A stretch of 36,618 nucleotides of DNA from an uncultured Clostridia bacterium (GTDB lineage: Bacteria > Bacillota > Clostridia > TANB77 > CAG-465). The notes below the pieces were generated by a model. It was not told the DNA's origin. It ran no database searches and saw nothing but the letters and a program-made list of their open reading frames with translations. Positions 8,431 through 15,638 of the stretch are shown here, piece by piece. The DNA lies in contig CANRGL010000012.1 in assembly GCA_947630145.1 (NCBI GenBank), forward strand, positions 1 to 36,618. The letters run 5' to 3'. A program made the translations under genes and the position numbers. Within the stretch, counting starts at the first letter, position 1. Each line of letters begins with the position of its first letter.

Positions 8431-8555
8431 TAATTATTTGTTATTTGTTACTTGTTATTTTTTATTTTTAATATTTCTTTAATTTTATATGAATTATATT
8501 CTCTAATAATTGTATATTAATACTGATTGTATTTTGTGTAAATTAACTAGCCATA

Positions 8556-10130
8556 TTAATCTTTTCTTTTTACTCCATAATTTATAGTTTTTATATTATT
8601 ATACCATGCATTCTGCCCATCTCCATTTTTATACCAAGTATTTGGTATATTAGTTTCTTCAAATTCACAATCGATTGTTAAATCAGGACAACCAGAAAAA
8701 GCAGCATGATCTATTTTCTTTATAGACGAAGATAAATATACATATGAAAGTTTAGCACAACTACTAAAAGTAGCATATCCTATTTCTTCTAAATCTAAAG
8801 GTATATTTATATTTACAAGATTATCACAACTACAAAAAGCATATCCACCTATTTTTTTTAAACTTGAAGGTAACTCTATATTTGTAATATTATTACAATC
8901 ATTAAACGCTCTACCTCCTATTTCCTCTAAACTTTGTGATAATTTTATATCCATAATATTAGAATTAGAAAAAGAGTGATCTCCTATACTTTTTACTTTA
9001 TCCCCTAATTCTATATTTTTTAAATTTTTGCAACGATAAAAAGCATAATCTAAAACGTACTCTACATTATTATCTATTATGTAACTTTCAACATTTCTCC
9101 CTGCTGGAAATTTTACTATATTTTTTTTGTCTTTAGAATATAACACACCATCAATACTAGTATAATATGAATTATTTTCATCTACATATATATTTATAAG
9201 ATTATTTCCATAAAAGGCTTCCCCATTTATATTATTCACCTTTAATGGTATATTTACATTAATTAGTCCTGTATCACCAAACGCTCTTCCATCTATCTGT
9301 TCTAAATTACTATTAAGAATAACATCTTTTAAATTCATGCAACCCTCAAAACATCCATATGGTATACATGTAACTTTAGGTGGTATTGTTATACTTTTTA
9401 AGTTATCACAACTAAGAAAGCTATTAAGTGCAAAATTTTCCAAACTATCTGGAAATTTTATTGTTTCTAATTTATCGCAATCAGAAAAAGCTTGTTCACC
9501 TATATATGTTATTCCTTCTTGCAATGTAATGCTTGTTATATTTTTCTTTTGACTAGCAGACCACTGAAAATCTCTAAAAGCACAATCTCCAATCACATGG
9601 CATCTTTTTGGTACAACTACATTTGTTTTACTACCTATATATTTTTTTAATGTGTAATACTCAGGATTATTTGGATCATCACTTCCCCATTCAAATAATT
9701 CCTCACTTGTTTCTACAACTTTTAATTTTATTCCTAAATCTTGTAACCATTTTTCTTCTTTTTCTGTTACTTTATTTTTTACTTCTTCATCTGGTTTATA
9801 ATATACTAACTCATCTTCATATATTCCTAATTTGTTTTCGTATTTACTACTAAAACTTTCTATATAATTATTCATTACATCTTTACTTGGCATATCTTCT
9901 GTTGTTATTTTTTCCCTTATACCTGAACTATCCTTTGCAATATCTGATAGCAAGTACATTGATAATTCATCTTGAAAACTTCTTACATCTTCTTTAAATC
10001 TTGCCTCTCTTGCACTTTCTACTGGATTATTTTTACTTAGTGTTAGTATTACTGCTGCAGCAAGTATTATTATTACGATTATCGTTACTATTAATACTAT
10101 TAGTGATATACCTCTTTTGTTCTTTTTCAT
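8556..10130 (-). CDS. BspA-type LRR surface protein with prepilin-like N-terminus (copy 3)
   Basis: A 524-residue protein, apparently intact. It has the same prepilin-like leader (KRGISLIVLIVTIIV), then an acidic/lysine-rich helical spacer to about residue 165 identical to copy 1. About twelve LRR_5 repeats follow (for example ITSITLQEGITYIGEQAFSD and LKKIGGYAFCSCDNLVNINI), with one YYTSIDGVLYSKDKKNIVKF module. The C-terminus (CEFEETNIPNTW ... INYGVKRKD) parallels copy 1. Ribosome site GTGGAGGAAAGTATATG. First gene of the array, divergent from porG. Probable surface adhesin or pseudopilin-anchored binding protein; the ligand is unknown. Confidence 0.9.
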   Translation of the reverse strand: MKKNKRGISLIVLIVTIIVIIILAAAVILTLSKNNPVESAREARFKEDVRSFQDELSMYLLSDIAKDSSGIREKITTEDMPSKDVMNNYIESFSSKYENKLGIYEDELVYYKPDEEVKNKVTEKEEKWLQDLGIKLKVVETSEELFEWGSDDPNNPEYYTLKKYIGSKTNVVVPKRCHVIGDCAFRDFQWSASQKKNITSITLQEGITYIGEQAFSDCDKLETIKFPDSLENFALNSFLSCDNLKSITIPPKVTCIPYGCFEGCMNLKDVILNSNLEQIDGRAFGDTGLINVNIPLKVNNINGEAFYGNNLINIYVDENNSYYTSIDGVLYSKDKKNIVKFPAGRNVESYIIDNNVEYVLDYAFYRCKNLKNIELGDKVKSIGDHSFSNSNIMDIKLSQSLEEIGGRAFNDCNNITNIELPSSLKKIGGYAFCSCDNLVNINIPLDLEEIGYATFSSCAKLSYVYLSSSIKKIDHAAFSGCPDLTIDCEFEETNIPNTWYKNGDGQNAWYNNIKTINYGVKRKD

Positions 10131-10302
10131 ATACTTTCCTCCACTTTTTTTATTTTTTTCATTTAAATCATATCATATACATTTTTATTTTAATATATTT
10201 TGTTTTTTTAATGTATAAATGCATTTTTATATAATTTATTTTTATCCCTTATAGCATACACTAAAAAAAAAAAAACGCAAGTTTTCATAACAAATTTTTA
10301 TA
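9626..10302 (-). repeat. long direct repeat, LRR 5' module (copy 3)
   Basis: Partner of 5326-6002, with no mismatch visible by eye over 677 bp. The match ends at 10302, where the porG upstream region begins. Confidence 0.88.
10253..10280 (-). promoter_or_regulatory. candidate promoter with T13 spacer (LRR copy 3)
   Basis: TTGCGT (10275-10280), T-rich 16-bp spacer, TATGCT (10253-10258), identical to the other two copies. It is divergent from the porG promoter about 80 bp away. Confidence 0.45.
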
Positions 10303-10359
10303 AAAAATTATAAACAAATTTTATACATATCAAATTATTCTTTTTAATATTACTTTTTC

Positions 10360-10388
10360 TTGACTTGTAATAATTTTAGATATATACT
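10360..10388 (+). promoter_or_regulatory. sigma-A promoter of the porGDAB operon
   Basis: TTGACT (10360-10365), a 17-bp spacer and TATACT (10383-10388). An AAGGAGG ribosome site (10403-10409) lies 6 bp before the porG ATG. The leader would be only about 20 nt. Confidence 0.82.
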
Positions 10389-10415
10389 TATATTATAATC
10401 TTAAGGAGGTTTTAT

Positions 10416-10991
10416 ATGATAGAAATTAGATGGCACGGACGTGGTGGTCAAGGTGCAAAAACAGCATCTTTGTTACTTGCAGATGCAGCATTTAACACTG
10501 GTAAATTTATACAAGGTTTTCCAGAATATGGACCTGAAAGAATGGGTGCGCCTATAACAGCATATAACCGTATAAGTGATACTCAAATTAGAACTCATTC
10601 TAATATATATGAACCAGATTATGTTGTTGTTGTTGACGATTCACTAATAGGTGCAGTTGATGTAACAAGTGGACTTAAAGAAAATGGTGCAATAATTATA
10701 AATACAAATGAAGATATTGATAGTTTAAGAAAAAAATTAAATGGATACAATGGCAAAATATACGCTATAGATGCTTCTAAAATAAGTTTAGAATGCTTAA
10801 AAGCAAATTTCCCAAATACAGCTATGCTTGCTGCAGTAGTACATGTAACTGGTATTATGTCTGAAGATGAACTAATATCAAATATGAAAGATGCTTTTAA
10901 ACATAAATTTGCAAAAAAGCCTGAAGTAATTGAGCCAAATATGCAAGCTCTAATTCGAGGATATGAAGAAATTAAAGGAGGCACTAAATGA
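10416..10991 (+). CDS. porG: 2-oxoacid:ferredoxin oxidoreductase, gamma subunit
   Basis: Gamma subunit of a four-chain pyruvate (or related 2-oxoacid) ferredoxin oxidoreductase. The complex converts pyruvate and CoA to acetyl-CoA, CO2 and reduced ferredoxin in the cytoplasm. The 191 residues match the POR/KOR gamma family: IRWHGRGGQGAKTAS at 4-18, FPEYGPERMGAPITAYNR at about 35-52, a VVVVDDSLIG strand and NTAMLAAVVHVTG. Its stop overlaps the porD start by 4 bp (ATGA). Gene order gamma-delta-alpha-beta is that of archaeal and Thermotoga POR. Substrate choice (pyruvate versus branched-chain 2-oxoacids) cannot be settled from the sequence by eye. Confidence 0.93.
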   Translation: MIEIRWHGRGGQGAKTASLLLADAAFNTGKFIQGFPEYGPERMGAPITAYNRISDTQIRTHSNIYEPDYVVVVDDSLIGAVDVTSGLKENGAIIINTNEDIDSLRKKLNGYNGKIYAIDASKISLECLKANFPNTAMLAAVVHVTGIMSEDELISNMKDAFKHKFAKKPEVIEPNMQALIRGYEEIKGGTK

Positions 10992-11260
10992 AAAAAGAAT
11001 ATAGTATAGGTGGTACTATCTTAAAAGATGGTAACTCTGAAAATTTTAAAACTGGTGATTGGAAAAATAAATATCCATACCATGATAAAGAAAAATGTAA
11101 AAATTGTATGATGTGTGTTCCATTCTGTCCTGAAAGTTGTATTAGACATGATGAATCAAAATTATTAGGAATGGACTTAGATTTTTGCAAGGGATGTGGC
11201 GTATGCTCTAAAGTATGTCCATTCCATGCAATAGAAATGAAATCAGATATTGATAAATAG
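10988..11260 (+). CDS. porD: 2-oxoacid:ferredoxin oxidoreductase, delta (ferredoxin-like) subunit
   Basis: A 90-residue 2x[4Fe-4S] ferredoxin-like subunit that passes electrons from the catalytic core to free ferredoxin. Cluster ligands are visible as CKNCMMCVPFC (C37, C40, C43, C47) and CKGCGVCSKVC (C67, C70, C73, C77), both followed by Pro; C51 is an extra cysteine. The N-terminal extension with GGTILKDGNSENFKTGDW is typical of PorD rather than of free ferredoxins. It overlaps porG by 4 bp and is 12 bp before porA. Confidence 0.95.
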   Translation: MKKEYSIGGTILKDGNSENFKTGDWKNKYPYHDKEKCKNCMMCVPFCPESCIRHDESKLLGMDLDFCKGCGVCSKVCPFHAIEMKSDIDK

Positions 11261-11272
11261 GAGGTAAAATAT

Positions 11273-12457
11273 ATGGCAATACGTGAAAGATTAAGTGGTA
11301 ATGAAGCTGTCGCCACTGCTATGAAACAAATAAATCCAGATACTGTTGCAGCTTACCCAATAACTCCATCTACTGAAATTCCACAGTATTTTTCAAATTT
11401 TGTAGCTAACGGTAGTGTAGATACAAATTTTATACCTGTAGAAAGCGAACATTCTGCTATGTCTGCAACTATTGGTGCTGCTGCTGCTGGTGGAAGAGTT
11501 ATGACAGCAACCTCTTCTCAAGGACTAGCACTTATGTTTGAAATGTTATACATAGCATCAGGTATGAGGTTACCTATGACTTTAATTTGTGCAAATAGAG
11601 CTCTTTCTGCTCCAATTAATATTCATAATGATCACTCTGATTCAATGGGAGTACGTGACTGTGGATTTATTCAATTATATTGTGAAAGTAATCAAGAAGC
11701 ATATGATAATACTATAATGGCAGTAAAAATTGCAGAAAAAGCAAAACTTCCAGTTATGGTATGTTATGATGGATTTATTACATCACACTCAATTGAAAAT
11801 ATAATGCTTTTAGAAAATGATGAAGTTAAAAAATTTGTTGGTAAATATGAACCAGAAAATTATTTATTAGATAGCACAAAAAATATATCTATGGGACCTC
11901 TTGCTCTTCAAAAATATTATTTTGGAATAAGGAAAGAATTATCTGACGCTATGGATAATTCTATAGATATAATAAAAGAAGTATCTGAAGAATTTTATAA
12001 ATTAACAGGAAGAAAATATGATTTATATGAAAAATATAAATTAGATGATGCAGAAATTGGAATAATTGCTCTTAATTCTACAGCTGGTACTATAAAAGAT
12101 ACAATAGATAAATTAAGAGAAAATGGAGTTAAAATAGGTCTTTTAAAACCTAGATGTTTTAGGCCTTTACCTTACCTTGATATTCCAAAAGAGCTTAAAA
12201 ATTTAAAAGCACTTGCTATAATGGATAAGGCCGATAGTATAAATGGCTACTCTGGTCCTCTATTTTCTGAAATTACTTCTGCAATGTTTTCAAGTAATAT
12301 ACATGTAAATACTATAAATTATATATACGGATTAGGTGGAGCCGACACAAAATCAGCTGATATAGAAAAAATAGCAAATAAATTACAAAGCATTGCAAAA
12401 ACTGGAAAAATAGATAAGATTAAACATTTCCTTATTAATGAAAAGGAGGAAGTATAA
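11273..12457 (+). CDS. porA: 2-oxoacid:ferredoxin oxidoreductase, alpha subunit
   Basis: The 394-residue alpha subunit contributes the pyrimidine side of the thiamine diphosphate site. The N-terminal domain carries GNEAVATAMKQINPDTVAAY, then YPITPSTEIPQYF (28-40) and ESEHSAMSATIGAAAAGGR. TSSQGLALMFEMLYIASGMR marks the active-site region. A C-terminal transketolase-like domain (IGIIALNSTAGTIKDTIDKL; LKPRCFRPLPYLDIP) follows. GGAGG precedes the ATG. The stop overlaps the porB ATG by one base (TAATG). Confidence 0.95.
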   Translation: MAIRERLSGNEAVATAMKQINPDTVAAYPITPSTEIPQYFSNFVANGSVDTNFIPVESEHSAMSATIGAAAAGGRVMTATSSQGLALMFEMLYIASGMRLPMTLICANRALSAPINIHNDHSDSMGVRDCGFIQLYCESNQEAYDNTIMAVKIAEKAKLPVMVCYDGFITSHSIENIMLLENDEVKKFVGKYEPENYLLDSTKNISMGPLALQKYYFGIRKELSDAMDNSIDIIKEVSEEFYKLTGRKYDLYEKYKLDDAEIGIIALNSTAGTIKDTIDKLRENGVKIGLLKPRCFRPLPYLDIPKELKNLKALAIMDKADSINGYSGPLFSEITSAMFSSNIHVNTINYIYGLGGADTKSADIEKIANKLQSIAKTGKIDKIKHFLINEKEEV

Positions 12458-13410
12458 TGTATAATTTAAAAGAAGTGGTAAATAAGCCAAACAGACTTAC
12501 TTCAGGTCACAGAATGTGTGCTGGTTGCGGTGCTCCTGTAACCATAAATGGTGTTCTTAGAGCTTTAAAACAAGAAGATAATGCTGTAGTATCAGTAGCT
12601 ACTGGATGTTTAGAAGTTTCTACTTGTACTTTTCCATATACATCATGGAAAAATTGTTCCTTTATACATACAGCTTTTGAATGTGCTTCAGCTACTCTTT
12701 CTGGTGTAGAAACTACATATAATAAATTTAAAAAAGATGGTAAAATAAAAGACGATAAAGTAACAAAATTTATTGGATTTGGTGGCGATGGTGGTACTTT
12801 AGATATTGGTCTTCAATCTTTATCTGGTGCTATGGAAAGAGGTCATGATATTACCTACGTATGTTATGATAATGGTGCATATATGAATACTGGAACACAA
12901 CGTTCCTCTTCAACTCCACATTTTGCTGATACAACAACTTCTCCTTCTGGAAAAGTAAGTAATGGTAAAGCACAACAAAGAAAAGATTTAACAGAGATAA
13001 TGGTAAAACATAATTTACCTTATGTTGCTCAATCTGCTTTAATTGGAAATCTAAAAGATTTATATGAAAAATCAGAAAAAGCAATATACACAAAAGGTCC
13101 AACATATATGTCTGTCCTATCTCCTTGTCCTAGAGGTTGGGGCTATCCTTCAGAAGATTTGCAAACTATATCAAAACTTGCAGTTGATACATGTTTTTGG
13201 CCTTTATATGAAGTTTGTGACGGTAAATACAAAATAACATACAAACCTGCAAAAAAACTTCCTGTAGAAGAATTTTTAAAACTTCAAAAAAGATTTAAGC
13301 ATATGTTTAAAGAAGGTAATGAATGGATGATTGAAGAAGTTCAAAAAGAAGTTGATAAAAAATGGGAATATTTACAGATGATGGAAAAAATAACAAATGA
13401 AGAAAATTAA
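12457..13410 (+). CDS. porB: 2-oxoacid:ferredoxin oxidoreductase, beta subunit (TPP-binding)
   Basis: The 317-residue beta subunit holds thiamine diphosphate and the proximal [4Fe-4S] cluster. Cluster cysteines are C21 and C24 (HRMCAGCGAPVTI), C51 (VATGCLEVSTC) and C224 (LSPCPRGWGY). The TPP/Mg motif runs from GDGGTLDIG (110-118) to YDNGAYMNTGTQRS (137-150). Length and motifs match PorB of heterotetrameric enzymes. Last gene of the operon, followed by the terminator at 13425-13474. Confidence 0.95.
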   Translation: MYNLKEVVNKPNRLTSGHRMCAGCGAPVTINGVLRALKQEDNAVVSVATGCLEVSTCTFPYTSWKNCSFIHTAFECASATLSGVETTYNKFKKDGKIKDDKVTKFIGFGGDGGTLDIGLQSLSGAMERGHDITYVCYDNGAYMNTGTQRSSSTPHFADTTTSPSGKVSNGKAQQRKDLTEIMVKHNLPYVAQSALIGNLKDLYEKSEKAIYTKGPTYMSVLSPCPRGWGYPSEDLQTISKLAVDTCFWPLYEVCDGKYKITYKPAKKLPVEEFLKLQKRFKHMFKEGNEWMIEEVQKEVDKKWEYLQMMEKITNEEN

Positions 13411-13424
13411 ATAGTAAATTATAT

Positions 13425-13474
13425 AAATAAAGAGCAAACTTAGTATAATAAATTTGCTCTTTATTTATTTTTTT
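13425..13474. terminator. intrinsic terminator between porB and the AIM24-like gene
   Basis: AAATAAAGAGCAAA (13425-13438) pairs with TTTGCTCTTTATTT (13453-13466), a 14-bp stem with a 14-nt loop. It is followed by a T-rich tract. It lies between convergent genes and may serve both. Confidence 0.85.
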
Positions 13475-13479
13475 ATCTA

Positions 13480-14163
13480 TTAATTAGACTTTGGCATCAA
13501 TTTTATTATTCTACCTGCAAAATCACCAAAGTTTTGTGATTGAATTATTACCTTTCCTGGCCCTGTAAGTTTTGTTAAAAACAATCCTTCTCCACCAAGG
13601 AAAATATTAGATAAACCTTTTACAGTTTCAATTTCATAAGATACAGAATTTTCAAATGCAACAACATTTCCAGTATCTACTTTTAATACTTCACCTGGAG
13701 CTAATTCTTTTTCTACTTGATCTCCATCTACTTCTAAAAATAACATACCGTTACCAGTTGCTTTTTGTAATATAAAACCTTCTCCTCCAAAAAGACCAGC
13801 TGAGAATCTTTTAGTAAATGCAATTTTTAAATCTACACTAGGTTCTGCACATAAAAATGATCCTTTTTGAAAAGTAATACCATCCTGATAATTTGACAAA
13901 TTAATTTCTTTTATGCCTCCTGGTACTGTTGTAGCAAAAGCTATTTTTGCATTATCCACATCTGCAGTAAAAGTGTTCATAAAGATAGATTCACCTGTAA
14001 ACATTCTACCTAAACTCTTCATAACGCCACCACGTGCATTTGTCTTCATAGTTATACCTTGTGTTTGCCAAGCCATTGCACCTTTTTGAGTAAACATAGA
14101 TTCATCTTTGTTTAGTGTTACTTCAACAACTGGAACTGTATTTCCAACTATCTCATACTTCAT
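13480..14163 (-). CDS. AIM24 / TIGR00266 family protein
   Basis: A 227-residue member of the AIM24 (TIGR00266) beta-roll family, common in bacteria and of unknown biochemical role; the eukaryotic relative is mitochondrial. Family features are the start MKYEIVGNTVPVVEVTL, MFTQKGAMAWQTQGITMKTN, the glycine-rich SLGRMFTGESIFMNTF and the internally repeated beta pattern AGLFGGEGFILQKATG / NIFLGGEGLFLTKLTG. No signal peptide or membrane segment. Strong GGGAGAG ribosome site. It has its own promoter (14191-14219), so it is probably transcribed separately from the glycosylase gene upstream. Confidence 0.9.
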   Translation of the reverse strand: MKYEIVGNTVPVVEVTLNKDESMFTQKGAMAWQTQGITMKTNARGGVMKSLGRMFTGESIFMNTFTADVDNAKIAFATTVPGGIKEINLSNYQDGITFQKGSFLCAEPSVDLKIAFTKRFSAGLFGGEGFILQKATGNGMLFLEVDGDQVEKELAPGEVLKVDTGNVVAFENSVSYEIETVKGLSNIFLGGEGLFLTKLTGPGKVIIQSQNFGDFAGRIIKLMPKSN

Positions 14164-14190
14164 AAAAAATCTCTCCCAATTTACTTTTAT

Positions 14191-14219
14191 ATAATATCAT
14201 ATATTTATTTAAATTTCAA
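14191..14219 (-). promoter_or_regulatory. promoter of the AIM24-like gene
   Basis: On the minus strand, TTGAAA (14214-14219), 17 bp, TATTAT (14191-14196), placed about 30 bp before the ATG. Confidence 0.7.
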
Positions 14220-14223
14220 TACT

Positions 14224-14703
14224 TTAATTAAATAATTCATCTTTCCAAATTTTGTATAACTTTTCTAAAGTATATTTTGCGTTTGCAGGAGATGTTGAAG
14301 GAAGAACTGATATATTAGTAAACTTATTTTTTTCATATTTGTTATATACTTGATATGCTTTACTTCCATTAAAAATTATTTTTTTAATTTGTGATTTTTT
14401 TATAATACTATTTATATCATTAATTTCAACATTTTTAATACTACTATCAGCTGATGCTTCTATATCACAAGATTTTATGACATCATAAATAGCCAAATTA
14501 TTATCTAAGATAAGTTTTATTTTTTCTTCAATTGTAATAGGCATATCTTTATTAAATGCTTTTGCTATAATTTGCCAAAACCTATTTTTAATATTACCAT
14601 AGTAAAAATTATTTTCTCTTGACTTTACTGACGGAATACTTCCAAGTATCAAAATTTTACTTTCTTTGTTATATATTGGTTTAAAATTATGCTCTACTCT
14701 CAT
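14224..14703 (-). CDS. hypoxanthine/uracil DNA glycosylase (UDG superfamily, HDG-like)
   Basis: A 159-residue uracil-DNA-glycosylase-superfamily protein resembling the DNA-deoxyinosine glycosylase group (TIGR04274, UDG family 6). These enzymes remove deaminated bases in base-excision repair. Visible motifs: ILILGSIPSVKSRENNFYYG (about 18-37, motif I region), NRFWQIIAKAF, LAIYDVIKSCDIEASADSSI, KIIFNGSKAYQVY and the C-terminal VLPSTSPANA loop. The motif-I Asn of DIG/HDG enzymes is expected in the YYGNIKNRFW stretch. An AAGGTAATA site precedes the ATG. It lies 23 bp after the DUF5131 gene, probably in the smc transcription unit. Confidence 0.85.
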   Translation of the reverse strand: MRVEHNFKPIYNKESKILILGSIPSVKSRENNFYYGNIKNRFWQIIAKAFNKDMPITIEEKIKLILDNNLAIYDVIKSCDIEASADSSIKNVEINDINSIIKKSQIKKIIFNGSKAYQVYNKYEKNKFTNISVLPSTSPANAKYTLEKLYKIWKDELFN

Positions 14704-14726
14704 TTCATTATTACCTTACTATCTTA

Positions 14727-15620
14727 CTACTTCTTATCTTTTTTATCACAACTTTTACAATCACTACATCCATTACATATTAATTTACTAGAACAAGTAT
14801 TACAACTTTCTTTAAAATATGGAATATAGTCTATTGTATCATTAAATAAACTTTCTTGACCGTATTTTTTTAATTCATACTTTGGTTCTTTTCCCTTAAA
14901 ATTCAAATTTAGCTTATATGCTATTTTACTTTGAAGCCTTTTTGATTTTATAAAATATGTATTTGAATCTTTTTCAAATTTATTACCTGTTTCTATAAAA
15001 CAAAAAGTTACATTTTCTTCTTTACATTCATCAGATAATAACTTTACCCAATCATACCTACAAATTCTTGAGCCATCATAATTTTCTCCACCTGCTATAA
15101 CTTGCTCTATTTTACCAGTTTTTAGATATTTTTTTATACTTACTTTTCCAATAAATGGAGCAACCATTATTCCTTTATGTTTTGCTGGTAGATCAAGTAA
15201 TATTGGAATTCTTTCATCTGCTCTTTTTTGATTCTCACAAGTAACATTAAGCATTACATTATCATAGCCATCTTTCCAATCTTTTGGTAAATTATCTTTT
15301 ATTCTATTTGCTCTTTTAGTAAGAATAAAAAATTTAACGTCACTTCTTATTTTTATAATATTCCAAACTTCATCACGCCAGATGTCCGCTTCTTCTAAAA
15401 AGAAATCAGATGTCATACAAATTCTAATTTGCTCCCCACTTTTTACTTTATAATTACCATTTCTATCTTTTTTTAATGGATAATCAAAATTTGTTTTACT
15501 TTTATATATAACAGCTCCATCTTTATTTGCTTTTATATCATCAAGATAAAACATATAGCAATTTTTACATCCTTCACTTATTTTTCTACATCCATGCCAT
15601 GGATTCCATATATCATGCAT
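14727..15620 (-). CDS. DUF5131 (phage Gp37/Gp68-like) family protein
   Basis: A 297-residue member of the DUF5131 / Gp37-Gp68 family, also found in phages. It resembles radical-SAM proteins and has no settled function. The N-terminus shows WNPWHGCRKISEGCKNCYMF (5-24), with three cysteines in the order C-x6-C-x2-C rather than the classic CX3CX2C. Next come ICMTSDFFLEEADIWRDEVW, FFILTKRANRI, LNVTCENQKRADERIPIL, KGIMVAPFIG, VIAGGENYDGSRICRYDWV and TFCFIETGNKF, all family-typical. The C-terminal 30 residues add a cysteine-rich tail (CNTCSSKLICNGCSDCKSC), possibly a metal or Fe-S site. It sits 18 bp downstream of smc. Confidence 0.88.
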   Translation of the reverse strand: MHDIWNPWHGCRKISEGCKNCYMFYLDDIKANKDGAVIYKSKTNFDYPLKKDRNGNYKVKSGEQIRICMTSDFFLEEADIWRDEVWNIIKIRSDVKFFILTKRANRIKDNLPKDWKDGYDNVMLNVTCENQKRADERIPILLDLPAKHKGIMVAPFIGKVSIKKYLKTGKIEQVIAGGENYDGSRICRYDWVKLLSDECKEENVTFCFIETGNKFEKDSNTYFIKSKRLQSKIAYKLNLNFKGKEPKYELKKYGQESLFNDTIDYIPYFKESCNTCSSKLICNGCSDCKSCDKKDKK

Positions 15621-15638
15621 CTATTTTTCCTCATTATT

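Larger units (their letters stand above)
8047..8439 (-). repeat. direct repeat, LRR 5' module (copy 2)
   Basis: Matches 5687-6089 apart from a 10-bp indel (tttcttttta present near 6011-6020, absent here) and a rare substitution. It contains the first about 48 codons, the leader, the T13 promoter region and the terminator of the gene upstream. The duplicated unit therefore includes the intergenic insulator. Confidence 0.85.

Noticed and set aside
8191-8555. 365-bp gap between LRR copies 2 and 3, searched for a riboswitch or small RNA
   Set aside because: It is explained by the copy 2 promoter/leader, the copy 3 terminator and AT-rich flank shared with copy 1; no further conserved structure seen.
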